Source of the DNA: Pseudomonas alkylphenolica | GTDB taxonomy: Bacteria; Pseudomonadota; Gammaproteobacteria; Pseudomonadales; Pseudomonadaceae | NCBI RefSeq assembly: GCF_000746525.1 | Contig: NZ_CP009048.1 | Span: forward strand, 3,971,501-4,035,500 | Length of the DNA stretch: 64,000 nucleotides | Direction: 5' to 3' | Shown: positions 47,828 to 58,732 of the stretch, one piece after another | Position numbering within the stretch: the first letter of the stretch is position 1 | How the letters are laid out: each line of letters begins with the position of its first letter | The notes under the pieces: generated by a model | Database searches by the model: none | What the model was told of the DNA's origin: nothing | Seen by the model: the letters and a program-made list of their open reading frames with translations, nothing else | Translations under genes and position numbers: made by a program

Positions 47828-49210
47828 ATGCTCGACGCACTCCGCTGGGACTCCGACCTGATCCGTCGCTACGACCTGTCTGGCCCACGCTACACCTCCT
47901 ATCCAACCGCAGTGCAACTGCACAGCGAAGTCGGCTCCTTCGACCTGCTGCACGCCCTGCGTGACAGCCGCCGGGCCGTTCGGCCGCTGTCGCTTTATGT
48001 GCACGTGCCGTTCTGCGCCAACATCTGCTACTACTGCGCCTGCAACAAGGTCATCACCAAAGACCGCGCCCGCGCCCAGCCCTACCTGCAACGCCTGGAG
48101 CAGGAAATCCAGCTGATCGCTTGTCACCTGGACCCCAAGCAGAGCGTCGAGCAATTGCACTTCGGTGGCGGCACCCCGACCTTTCTCAGCCATGTCGAAC
48201 TGCGCCAGCTGATGGCGCATTTGCGCCAGCATTTCAACCTGCTGGACGACGATTCCGGCGACTACGGCATCGAGATCGACCCGCGTGAGGCCGACTGGCC
48301 GACCATGGGCCTGCTGCGCGAACTGGGTTTCAATCGCGTCAGCCTGGGCGTACAGGACCTCGACCCGGCCGTGCAACGGGCGATCAACCGCCTGCAAACC
48401 CTGGAACAGACCCGGACAATCATCGACGCGGCACGCACCCTGCAGTTTCGCTCGATCAACCTCGACCTGATCTACGGCCTGCCCAAGCAAACGCCAGAAG
48501 GCTTTGCCCGCACCGTGGACGAAGTCATCAAGCTGCAACCGGACCGCCTGTCGGTGTTCAACTATGCGCACTTGCCGGAACGCTTCATGCCGCAGCGGCG
48601 CATCGACAGCAATGACCTGCCGGCGCCCGCCGCCAAGCTGGAGATGCTGCAAAGAACCATTGAACAACTGACCGCCGCCGGCTACCGCTACATTGGCATG
48701 GACCATTTCGCCCTGCCCGACGACGAGCTGGCCATCGCCCAGGAAGAGTCGACCCTGCAACGCAACTTCCAGGGCTACACCACCCACGGTCACTGCGACC
48801 TGATCGGCCTCGGCGTCTCGGCCATCAGCCAGATCGGTGACCTGTACTGCCAGAACACCAGCGACCTGAACACCTATCAGGACACCCTGTCCAGCGCCCA
48901 GCTGGCCACCAGCCGCGGCCTGCTCTGCAGCGCCGACGACCGCCTGCGCCGCGCGGTGATCCAGCAGTTGATCTGCCACTTCGAACTGGACTTCGAGGTC
49001 ATCGAACAAGCCTTTACCATCGATTTTCGCGGCTACTTCAAGGACCAGTGGCCAGCCCTGCAAGCCATGCACGACGATGGCCTGATCCACCTCAGCAACC
49101 AGGGCATCCAGGTATTGCCCGCCGGTCGCCTGCTGGTGCGTTCGGTGTGCATGGTGTTCGACGCCTACCTCGGCCTGCACAGCCAGCAACGCTTCTCTCG
49201 GGTCATCTGA
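47828..49210 (+). CDS. hemN: Oxygen-independent coproporphyrinogen III dehydrogenase HemN
   Basis: 460 residues. Radical-SAM site CANICYYCACNK (CxxxCxxC plus the extra HemN Cys), with GGGTPTF as the SAM-binding glycine motif and SLGVQDLDPAVQ downstream. Length and the C-terminal HemN domain match true HemN rather than HemW. It converts coproporphyrinogen III to protoporphyrinogen IX without oxygen, supplying haem for the cbb3 oxidases under low O2. A perfect ANR box precedes it. Confidence 0.95.
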   Translation: MLDALRWDSDLIRRYDLSGPRYTSYPTAVQLHSEVGSFDLLHALRDSRRAVRPLSLYVHVPFCANICYYCACNKVITKDRARAQPYLQRLEQEIQLIACHLDPKQSVEQLHFGGGTPTFLSHVELRQLMAHLRQHFNLLDDDSGDYGIEIDPREADWPTMGLLRELGFNRVSLGVQDLDPAVQRAINRLQTLEQTRTIIDAARTLQFRSINLDLIYGLPKQTPEGFARTVDEVIKLQPDRLSVFNYAHLPERFMPQRRIDSNDLPAPAAKLEMLQRTIEQLTAAGYRYIGMDHFALPDDELAIAQEESTLQRNFQGYTTHGHCDLIGLGVSAISQIGDLYCQNTSDLNTYQDTLSSAQLATSRGLLCSADDRLRRAVIQQLICHFELDFEVIEQAFTIDFRGYFKDQWPALQAMHDDGLIHLSNQGIQVLPAGRLLVRSVCMVFDAYLGLHSQQRFSRVI

Positions 49211-49387
49211 AGCACAAAGCACGGACACTGTTTACAGTCATACTTGTAAAGCACACTATGTTTATCGGAGGTCGGACGATACGCCGCACCTCATCCAGCC
49301 CACCCTACCCGGGTGCGGGCTGGTCGAAACCCCATGCCCTGAGTTACCCTTACGGCTTATGTGTGCTTTCCCCCAAGGAATGAAGAA
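49211..49387. other. hemN-anr intergenic region
   Basis: 177 bp. It contains an imperfect hairpin (AGCCCACCC facing GGGTGCGGGCT, about 49298-49322) that may terminate hemN, and the presumed anr promoter. I see no ANR box. Confidence 0.4.
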
Positions 49388-50122
49388 ATGTCCGAGCCAG
49401 TCAAACTGCGCCCCCATAACCAGGCCCACTGCAAGGATTGCAGCCTGGCGCCTCTATGCCTGCCATTGTCGTTGAACATGGAAGACATGGATGCATTGGA
49501 TGAAATCGTCAAACGCGGGCGACCGCTGAAGAAAGGCGAATTTCTGTTCCGCCAGGGTGACAACTTCGCTTCGGTCTACGCAGTGCGCTCCGGCGCCCTG
49601 AAAACCTTCAGCCTGAGCGACGGCGGTGAAGAACAGATCACCGGCTTTCACCTGCCCAGCGAACTGGTCGGCCTGTCCGGCATGGACACCGAAACCTATC
49701 CGGTATCGGCCCAGGCCCAGGAAACCACGTCGGTCTGTGAAATCCCCTTCGAACGCCTTGACGAGCTTTCGGTTCAGTTGCCTCAACTGCGTCGCCAGCT
49801 GATGCGGGTGATGAGCCGCGAAATTCGTGACGACCAGCAAATGATGCTGCTGTTGTCGAAAAAAACCGCCGACGAACGCATCGCCACCTTCCTGGTCAAC
49901 CTCTCGGCGCGTTTCCGTGCCCGGGGCTATTCGGCCAATCAGTTCCGCCTGAGCATGTCGCGCAACGAAATCGGTAACTATCTGGGTCTGGCTGTAGAAA
50001 CTGTTTCACGGGTTTTCACCCGCTTCCAGCAGAACGGCCTGATTGCCGCCGAAGGCAAGGAAATCCACATCCTCGACCCGATCCAGCTGTGTGCGCTGGC
50101 CGGTGGTGCTCTGGAGAGCTGA
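49388..50122 (+). CDS. anr: Oxygen-sensing transcription regulator ANR (FNR family)
   Basis: 244 residues from the ATG at 49388 (the frame is open from 49361). The [4Fe-4S] ligands are Cys15, Cys18 and Cys24 ([11 protein letters not shown]) with Cys117 in SVCEIP. The cyclic-nucleotide-binding fold lacks cAMP use. The recognition helix reads [20 protein letters not shown], with the E-xx-SR residues that read TTGAT half-sites. In low oxygen the dimer binds TTGAT-N4-ATCAA; in this window such sites precede hemN and the first cco operon. Confidence 0.95.
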   Translation: MSEPVKLRPHNQAHCKDCSLAPLCLPLSLNMEDMDALDEIVKRGRPLKKGEFLFRQGDNFASVYAVRSGALKTFSLSDGGEEQITGFHLPSELVGLSGMDTETYPVSAQAQETTSVCEIPFERLDELSVQLPQLRRQLMRVMSREIRDDQQMMLLLSKKTADERIATFLVNLSARFRARGYSANQFRLSMSRNEIGNYLGLAVETVSRVFTRFQQNGLIAAEGKEIHILDPIQLCALAGGALES

Positions 50123-50176
50123 GGACACGGGATAAGGGTATACTGGCGGGCATTCGTTTCTCAGGATACCCGCCTC

Positions 50177-50725
50177 ATGCACAGCGATACCTTCGACCTC
50201 AAAGCCCTGATCCGCCCAGTACCGGACTTCCCGAAAGCCGGCGTGATCTTTCGCGACATCACGCCGCTGTTCCAGTCGCCACGGGGCTTGCGCCATGTGG
50301 CCGACGCCTTCATCGAGCGCTATGTCGAGGCCGAATTCAGCCACATCGGTGCCATGGACGCCCGCGGCTTCCTGATCGGCTCGATCATCGCCCACCAACT
50401 GAACAAGCCACTGATCCTGTTCCGCAAGCAGGGCAAGCTGCCGGCTGACGTGCTCGCCGAAGGCTACCAGACCGAATACGGTGAAGCGTTCCTCGAAGTG
50501 CACGCCGACAGCCTGTGTGAAGGCGATTCGGTGCTGATTTTCGACGACTTGATCGCCACCGGCGGGACCTTCGTGGCAGCAAGCAACCTGGTGCGCCGCA
50601 TGGGTGCGCAAGTGTTCGAGGCCGCAGCGATTATTGACCTGCCGGAACTGGGTGGCTCGCAGAAACTGCAGGCGCTGGGTATTCCAACCTTCTGCCTGAC
50701 CGAGTTCTCGTTGAGCGAATACTGA
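50177..50725 (+). CDS. apt: Adenine phosphoribosyltransferase
   Basis: 182 residues. The PRPP-binding loop is [13 protein letters not shown]. The N-terminal [20 protein letters not shown] is characteristic of Apt, as are DARGFLIG and FRKQGKLP. It makes AMP from adenine and PRPP for purine salvage. A possible -10 TATACT lies about 40 bp before the ATG. It ends in a REP-like hairpin facing recR. Confidence 0.95.
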   Translation: MHSDTFDLKALIRPVPDFPKAGVIFRDITPLFQSPRGLRHVADAFIERYVEAEFSHIGAMDARGFLIGSIIAHQLNKPLILFRKQGKLPADVLAEGYQTEYGEAFLEVHADSLCEGDSVLIFDDLIATGGTFVAASNLVRRMGAQVFEAAAIIDLPELGGSQKLQALGIPTFCLTEFSLSEY

Positions 50726-50731
50726 GTTTCA

Positions 50732-50796
50732 ATCGCGGGGCAAGCCCGCTCCCACAGAATGGTGGAAATCCTGTGGGAGCGGGCTTGCCCCGCGAT
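50732..50796. repeat. REP-like inverted repeat pair, copy 7
   Basis: Perfect standard units at 50732-50755 and, inverted, 50773-50796, between the convergent apt and recR genes. Confidence 0.87.
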
Positions 50797-50809
50797 ACAA
50801 TCTCCAGAT

Positions 50810-51412
50810 CTACAACGAAATCGGCTTGCGCCCCGCAAAGGAGTGCGCCAGCGTCCCGCCATCCACCAGCTCCAGTTCTCCGCCCAACGGCACACCATGA
50901 GCGATGCGCGAAGCCACCAGGCCCTTGTCGGCCAGTAACTGCGCAATGTAATGAGCCGTCGCCTCACCCTCCACCGTCGGGTTGGTCGCCAGAATCACCT
51001 CGGTAAAGGTGCCCTGCTCTTCGATACGCGCCATCAGCTGTGGAATGCCGATCGCCTCAGGCCCCAGCCCGTCCAGCGGTGACAGGTGCCCTTTGAGCAC
51101 GAAGTAACGGCCGCGATAACCGGTCTGTTCCACCGCATAGACATCCATCGGCCCTTCGACCACACACAGCAGCGTGTCGTCACGGCGCGTGTCGGCGCAC
51201 TGTGGGCACAGCTCCTGCTCGGTCAGGGTACGGCACTGGCGACAATGGCCAACCCCTTCCATGGCCTGGCTCAGGGCCTGAGCCAGGCGCGTGCCGCCAC
51301 TGCGGTCGCGCTCGAGCAACTGCAGTGCCATGCGCTGAGCGGTTTTCTGGCCGACGCCGGGCAAGATGCGCAAGGCATCGATCAGTTGGCGAATCAGGGG
51401 ACTGAAGCTCAT
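50810..51412 (-). CDS. recR: Recombination mediator protein RecR
   Basis: 200 residues from the ATG at 51412. Helix-hairpin-helix [20 protein letters not shown], a four-Cys zinc finger [16 protein letters not shown], a Toprim segment with [12 protein letters not shown] and [15 protein letters not shown], and the usual C-terminus. It helps load RecA onto gapped DNA with RecF and RecO. It is the last gene of dnaX-ybaB-recR. Confidence 0.96.
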   Translation of the reverse strand: MSFSPLIRQLIDALRILPGVGQKTAQRMALQLLERDRSGGTRLAQALSQAMEGVGHCRQCRTLTEQELCPQCADTRRDDTLLCVVEGPMDVYAVEQTGYRGRYFVLKGHLSPLDGLGPEAIGIPQLMARIEEQGTFTEVILATNPTVEGEATAHYIAQLLADKGLVASRIAHGVPLGGELELVDGGTLAHSFAGRKPISL

Positions 51413-51455
51413 GGGCAATAACCTGGATATTCAATAAGCGCGAGAAAAACGACGA

Positions 51456-51486
51456 TGGGAGCAACGACCTCACAGCCGTGCTCCCA
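51456..51486. other. Hairpin between ybaB and recR
   Basis: TGGGAGCA (51456-51463) pairs with TGCTCCCA (51479-51486), an 8-bp stem with a 15-nt loop in the 97-bp gap. The arms resemble the outer part of the REP unit (GTGGGAGC), so this may be a decayed REP copy or an mRNA processing site. Confidence 0.5.
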
Positions 51487-51509
51487 CCGTAGGTACTACG
51501 AGTGCTGCC

Positions 51510-51836
51510 TTAGAACGGCATTTTGAAACCAGGTGGCAGCTGCATGCCAGCGGTCATGCCACCCATTTTTTCCTGGCTGTTCTGCTCGACCTTGCGCACC
51601 GCGTCGTTGACAGCGGCGGCGATCAGGTCTTCCAGCACTTCCTTGTCTTCCTGCATCAGGCTGTCGTCCAGGCTGATGCGCTTGACGTCGTGACGACCGG
51701 TCATCACCACGCTCACCAGGCCGGCGCCGGACTGACCGGTCACTTCGGCGTTGGCCAGCTCTTCCTGCATCTTGGCCATTTTTTCCTGCATCTGCTGGGC
51801 CTGCTTCATCAGGCCGGCCATGCCACCTTTCATCAT
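51510..51836 (-). CDS. Nucleoid-associated protein YbaB/EbfC
   Basis: 108 residues from the ATG at 51836, which follows AGGTGA by five bases; a GTG at 51845 overlaps that ribosome site and is unlikely. Family start [20 protein letters not shown], coiled N-terminal helix, and the [14 protein letters not shown] beta region. A small dimer that binds DNA, conserved between dnaX and recR in most bacteria. Confidence 0.95.
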   Translation of the reverse strand: MMKGGMAGLMKQAQQMQEKMAKMQEELANAEVTGQSGAGLVSVVMTGRHDVKRISLDDSLMQEDKEVLEDLIAAAVNDAVRKVEQNSQEKMGGMTAGMQLPPGFKMPF

Positions 51837-51905
51837 GGGGATCACCTCAAATTTAGTCTTACGGGGTGCGGCGCGGGTCGGGCCCGGGCCGCTTGTGTCA
51901 TTCGG

Positions 51906-53960
51906 TCATTCGCCCTGGGTTACCGGGGCGTCTACAGGCTCAATGGTATCGTGTCGCACCATGGCACCAAACTGCTTGATCATCTGCTGGATGAGCGGGT
52001 CAGCCTCAATCGAAGCCTCTGCCTCACCCTGACGCTCGGCACGCTTGCGAGCCGCCGCCTGGGCCGGGGTTTCCTGCTCCGGGCGAATCAGCTCGATGGA
52101 CAGCTTCAGCGTGCGCCCGAAATGCTGGTTCAGGGCATCGTTCAGGCGGCGCTGCTGAGTAGCGTTGAACAGCGCACTGTGGGCCGGATCCAGGTGCAGC
52201 AACCAGTCATCGCCTTCGGCGGCAATCAGGGTACAGTTGGCGGCGATACTGCCGGTCATCCCGGAGATCGGCAACTGCGGGAATAATTCCAGCCATTGCA
52301 AAGCCAGGCCGGTGGCCGGCATGGCCGCTGGCAACGGCTCGGGAGCGGCGGTCGGCGCTTCTTCGTGCACATGCTCGATCGCCAGCTCATCCAGGTAACT
52401 GTAGCTGGCCGGATCCATCTCCGGCTCGTAGTAATCCTCGTCCAGCGGCGGCTCGTCGTCACGCTCCATGCCCGCCGGGCTGTAGCCGATGCTGTCGTCG
52501 TGAGGCGGTGCGTCCTGGCGTACCACCGCCTGAACTGGCGCCGGTTGCGGCGATTCGACTACAGGTTCGGGCGCAGCAGGTGCAACCTCGGGCTCGGCAA
52601 CAGGCTGGACCGGGGCTGGATCGTTCCAGGGCAGGTCGACAACCGGCTCAGGCTCTTCAGCTTTGACCTCGACTGGCGTGGGCGCAGGCTCAGGTTCCGG
52701 CTCAGGCTGGGTAACAGCTACCGGCTCAGGAGCAGCAACCGGCGCAGGCTCGACAGCCGGCGCAGCAATCATCGCAGGCGCAGCTGCACTCGCTGCTGCC
52801 ACCGCACTTGCCGAATCAGCTGTGGCCTGGCTGATCCCCACCGGCTTTAGTACCGGCGTCGGTGCGTCATCGGCATCGGCGGGACGGAACGCCAGCATGC
52901 GCAACAGCACCATCTCGAAGCCGCCGCGCGGATCCGGAGCCAGCGGCAGGTCACGACGACCGATCAAGCCCATCTGGTAGTAGAACTGTACGTCCTCGGC
53001 CGGCAGCGCCTGGGCCAGGGCCAATACCCGGTCGCGATCGCCCTGGCCGTTGTCCACGGCTTCAGGCAGGGCCTGGGCAATGGCGACGCGATGCAGCACA
53101 TTGAGCATCTCGGCCAGCACGCCGCTCCAGTCCGGCCCCTGCTCGGCCAGGTGGCGTACCGCTTCGAGCAAGGCCCGTGCGTCGCCTTCGAGCAGCGCCT
53201 GCAAGACGCCATAGACCTGGCCATGATCGAGCGTGCCCAGCATGGCCCGCACATCGGCGGCCAATACCTTGCCTTCACCGAAAGCAATGGCCTGATCGGT
53301 CAGGCTCATGGCATCGCGCATCGAGCCATCGGCAGCGCGGCCAAGCAGCCACAGCGCGTCGTCTTCGAACGGGACGTTCTCAGCACCGAGCACATGACTC
53401 AGATGCTCGACCACCCGCTCGGGGGTCATGTTCTTCAGGGAAAACTGCAGGCAGCGCGAGAGGATGGTCGCGGGCAGCTTCTGTGGATCAGTGGTGGCAA
53501 GGATGAACTTGACGTAGGGCGGCGGCTCTTCCAGCGTCTTGAGCAAGGCGTTGAACGAGTGACTGGAGAGCATGTGCACTTCGTCGATCAGGTAGACCTT
53601 GAAGCGCCCACGGCTCGGCGCGTACTGCACGTTGTCGAGCAGCTCGCGGGTGTCTTCGACTTTGGTGCGACTGGCGGCGTCGATCTCGATCAGGTCGACG
53701 AAACGGCCCTCGTCGATTTCCCGGCACACCGAACAGGTGCCGCAGGGGGTCGAGGTGATGCCGGTTTCACAGTTCAGGCATTTGGCGATGATTCGCGCGA
53801 TGGTAGTCTTGCCCACGCCGCGAGTACCGGTAAACAGGTAGGCATGGTGCAGGCGCTGGTTGTCCAGTGCGTTGATCAAAGCCTTGAGCACATGGGTCTG
53901 GCCGACCATTTCGCGGAACGAGCGCGGACGCCATTTACGTGCAAGAACCTGATAACTCAT
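51906..53960 (-). CDS. dnaX: DNA polymerase III subunit tau/gamma
   Basis: 684 residues. AAA+ clamp-loader ATPase: Walker A GTRGVGKTT, zinc module CLNCETGITSTPCGTCSVC, Walker B/DEVH in LIDEVHMLSSHSFN, sensor ATTDPQKLPATILSRC. After about residue 370 there is a Pro/Ala/Val/Glu-rich linker of roughly 150 residues, then the tau-specific domain that binds the polymerase and DnaB. I see no A-AAA-AAG slippery run, so an E. coli-style frameshift to gamma is not apparent. It is the first gene of dnaX-ybaB-recR. Confidence 0.96.
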   Translation of the reverse strand: MSYQVLARKWRPRSFREMVGQTHVLKALINALDNQRLHHAYLFTGTRGVGKTTIARIIAKCLNCETGITSTPCGTCSVCREIDEGRFVDLIEIDAASRTKVEDTRELLDNVQYAPSRGRFKVYLIDEVHMLSSHSFNALLKTLEEPPPYVKFILATTDPQKLPATILSRCLQFSLKNMTPERVVEHLSHVLGAENVPFEDDALWLLGRAADGSMRDAMSLTDQAIAFGEGKVLAADVRAMLGTLDHGQVYGVLQALLEGDARALLEAVRHLAEQGPDWSGVLAEMLNVLHRVAIAQALPEAVDNGQGDRDRVLALAQALPAEDVQFYYQMGLIGRRDLPLAPDPRGGFEMVLLRMLAFRPADADDAPTPVLKPVGISQATADSASAVAAASAAAPAMIAAPAVEPAPVAAPEPVAVTQPEPEPEPAPTPVEVKAEEPEPVVDLPWNDPAPVQPVAEPEVAPAAPEPVVESPQPAPVQAVVRQDAPPHDDSIGYSPAGMERDDEPPLDEDYYEPEMDPASYSYLDELAIEHVHEEAPTAAPEPLPAAMPATGLALQWLELFPQLPISGMTGSIAANCTLIAAEGDDWLLHLDPAHSALFNATQQRRLNDALNQHFGRTLKLSIELIRPEQETPAQAAARKRAERQGEAEASIEADPLIQQMIKQFGAMVRHDTIEPVDAPVTQGE

Positions 53961-54089
53961 CGAAAACCGTCAAATAGATAGACCAAAGACCGCTAATCCT
54001 AGCGGAGCAGGCCTGAAATTGCATCCGCTATGCGGCCTGACGTATAAGCTTTGTTCGCCAGGATGCCGATACCACGCAGGGAGAAGTGG

Positions 54090-54881
54090 ATGCGCTGGGT
54101 TTTAAGCCTGTTAATGCTGTACATCGGCCAACTGCCGGCCGCCGAGTTACCCCCCTTGCGTTTTGCCGTCGCCGATAGCTGGACCATGCCGCTGGTACGC
54201 CTGGAAAACAACCAGCCGGTAGAAGGCATCATGTTCGACCTGATGAACACCCTGGCCAGCCGCGTGCAGCGTCGTCCTGAATTCCACGTAATGCCGCGCC
54301 TGCGCCTGCAGGCGGGGATGGAGCGTGGCAGCGTCGACGTGCGCTGTTTCGTGATGCCGTCCTGGAGCGGCGGGCAGTCGGGCAACTTCAGCTGGAGCCC
54401 GCCGTTGTTCCAGCAGCGCGACTGGCTGGTGGCGCTTCCCGGCGAAGCAGCGCCGACAAACCTGGCGCAGCTACCCAGCCAGGTCATTGGTACCGTGCTT
54501 GGTTTTCACTACCCTGCCCTGCAGACGCAATTCGACAACGGCCACTTCAAGCGTGACGACGCCCGCAATCAGTTGCAGGTGCTGCAGAAGCTGCAGGCAG
54601 GACGCTACCGCTACGCGGTCAGCAGTCAGTTCAGCCTGGATTGGTTCAATCGCTCGCTGCCCGAAGCCCAACGCTTCAAGCCAGTGGCACTGCTGGAGGA
54701 GCAGGCACTGAGCTGCTATGTGCGAAATGATCCGGGCGTACCCACGCAAGGGATTCTGCGCAGCCTTGAGGCCATGAAAAAATCTGGGGAGATTGAGCGT
54801 ATGGTTAAACGCCATACAGCAGCGCTGGACAGCCAGACACAAGCAGGCGAAATAGCACGCGCATCAAAAGACAATGAATAA
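54090..54881 (+). CDS. Periplasmic substrate-binding protein (SBP_bac_3 type)
   Basis: 263 residues from the ATG at 54090 with an AGGGAG ribosome site. Signal peptide MRWVLSLLMLYIGQLPAA, then a type 3 extracellular solute-binding fold (LRFAVADSWTMPLVRLEN, DLMNTLASRVQRRPEFH, QVIGTVLGFHYPALQ). No transporter genes are adjacent. It is only distantly similar in layout to the binding protein at 32363-33151. Ligand unknown. Confidence 0.8.
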   Translation: MRWVLSLLMLYIGQLPAAELPPLRFAVADSWTMPLVRLENNQPVEGIMFDLMNTLASRVQRRPEFHVMPRLRLQAGMERGSVDVRCFVMPSWSGGQSGNFSWSPPLFQQRDWLVALPGEAAPTNLAQLPSQVIGTVLGFHYPALQTQFDNGHFKRDDARNQLQVLQKLQAGRYRYAVSSQFSLDWFNRSLPEAQRFKPVALLEEQALSCYVRNDPGVPTQGILRSLEAMKKSGEIERMVKRHTAALDSQTQAGEIARASKDNE

Positions 54882-54926
54882 ACTAGATAGGCAAAGCAGG
54901 AACAAGCGCATGGCTTGAAGATAGGT

Positions 54927-55036
54927 GGCGACCCCACCAGCCACACCCCGGCACTCGATGTTCCCGCTATGGCTGCTCCCTTCCGGGCCTGACCAGGTTA
55001 ACGGGTAATCAATGCGGGGGGACCGATGGGGTCACC
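54927..55036 (-). ncRNA. ffs: 4.5S signal recognition particle RNA
   Basis: On the minus strand the conserved SRP core reads CAGGCCCGGAAGGGAGCAGCC, split here as CAGGCCCGGAAGG then GAGCAGCC (54968-54992 region), preceded by GTTAACCTGGT. The ends pair: GGTGACCCCA at the 5' end and TGGGGTCGCC at the 3' end, giving about 110 nt. It binds Ffh to target membrane proteins. A possible promoter TTGTAT-N16-TACAAT (55096-55069) suggests a precursor with a short 5' leader. Confidence 0.92.
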
Positions 55037-55150
55037 ATAACGCAGCTCATCTGGCGACGAGCCGCGCCATTGTACCGGCATCAAGTGAAGATACAACCTC
55101 TAATTTCAAAAAAACCATCAACACTCAATGACTTGGCGGTGTTCCAAGGC

Positions 55151-57586
<2,436 letters not shown>

Positions 57587-57588
57587 TC

Positions 57589-57648
57589 ATCGCGGGGCAA
57601 GCCCGCTCCCACAGGGAGGCTATTGTGGGAGCGGGCTTGCCCCGCGAT
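57589..57648. repeat. REP-like inverted repeat pair, copy 8
   Basis: Perfect standard units at 57589-57612 and, inverted, 57625-57648, between the same-direction genes zipA and ligA, 4 bp after the zipA stop. Confidence 0.87.
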
Positions 57649-57652
57649 GCAG

Positions 57653-58528
57653 TTAGCGCTTCTGGGTCAGGGCACGGCGCTCGAACTCGACGATGCGCTG
57701 ACGGTAATGCTCGATGGTCTGGGCAGTCATAACGCTGCGCTGGTCGTCCTTGAGCTCACCGTTGAGCTCATGAGCCAGCTTGCGCGCAGCAGCAACCATG
57801 ACATCAAAGGCCTGTTTGGGATGACGCGGCCCTGGCAAGCCCAGGAAGAAGCTCACCGCACGGGTGCTGAAGTGATCGATATCGTCCAGATCGAACACAC
57901 CCGGCTTGACCGCGTTGGCCATCGAAAACAGCACTTCGCCATTACCGGCCATGCTTTCGTGGCGGTGAAAAATATCCATTTCGCCGAAACGCAAACCGCT
58001 TTCCAGAATGTTCTGCAGCAAGGCCGGCCCCTTGAAGCCGCCTTCGTCACGGGAAATGACGCTGATCACCAAGACTTCTTCAACCGGTGGCAGGTCACGG
58101 GTTTCAGTGCTGGCAAAGGCATTGCCGTTGTTACGGCTTTCATCTGGGTAATCGTCGTCAGCATTGGCAAACAGGTCCGGCTCACGCTCACGCGGCTCAG
58201 CCGCCAGGTTCAGGTCGCCCTGCTGCGGCTCGCTACCACGCTTGCGTTTGGACGCCTTTGGCTTGCTGTTATTGTCACGCTCGCGCGCAGCACTCATGGA
58301 CGGCAGGTCGTGCTCGTCCAGCTCAGGCTCCTTGTGGGTGTCCAATACCCGCGGCGGGCCGATCAATTCGGGACTGTTATCGTCATCAGGGGCATTGGAG
58401 AAGCTACGATCCAGACGAAACTTCAGCTTGCCCTTGCCGCCGCGCATACGACGCCAGCCGTCAAAAAGAATACCGGCAATGACAATGATGCCGATGACGA
58501 TCAGCCACTCGCGCAGACCGATTTCCAT
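57653..58528 (-). CDS. zipA: Cell division protein ZipA
   Basis: 291 residues. N-terminal membrane helix [21 protein letters not shown] with the periplasmic N-terminus, a charged, disordered linker (about 30-145), and the C-terminal FtsZ-binding domain ([54 protein letters not shown]). It tethers FtsZ to the inner membrane at the division site. It lies between smc and ligA, the usual Pseudomonas order. Confidence 0.95.
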   Translation of the reverse strand: MEIGLREWLIVIGIIVIAGILFDGWRRMRGGKGKLKFRLDRSFSNAPDDDNSPELIGPPRVLDTHKEPELDEHDLPSMSAARERDNNSKPKASKRKRGSEPQQGDLNLAAEPREREPDLFANADDDYPDESRNNGNAFASTETRDLPPVEEVLVISVISRDEGGFKGPALLQNILESGLRFGEMDIFHRHESMAGNGEVLFSMANAVKPGVFDLDDIDHFSTRAVSFFLGLPGPRHPKQAFDVMVAAARKLAHELNGELKDDQRSVMTAQTIEHYRQRIVEFERRALTQKR

Positions 58529-58563
58529 GTAATCCTGTGCCTCTGTAAAAAATGCTGAAAAAT

Positions 58564-58582
58564 AAAGGGTTTAAACCCCTTT
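58564..58582 (-). terminator. Possible terminator after smc
   Basis: AAAGGGGTTTAAACCCTTT on the minus strand (58582-58564) is a dyad followed by ATTTTT. It lies in the 204-bp smc-zipA gap, 150 bp after the smc stop. The stem is AT-rich and short. Confidence 0.45.
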
Positions 58583-58732
58583 AAAACGTGGCGCCAACTC
58601 TATGTTCTGACAGGCGTTTTTACCCACGCAAAAAATAAGTGACATTAAGCTAGCACGACCAAAGATAACTTTACACCGTCTGTCGCAACTGACAGGGCCA
58701 TTTAGCGCAGGTTCACGCCTTATCGCCTCCAG

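Noticed and set aside
51906..53960. Programmed frameshift site in dnaX
   Set aside because: No A-AAA-AAG heptamer or similar long A run is visible on the coding strand, so the E. coli mechanism cannot be claimed.
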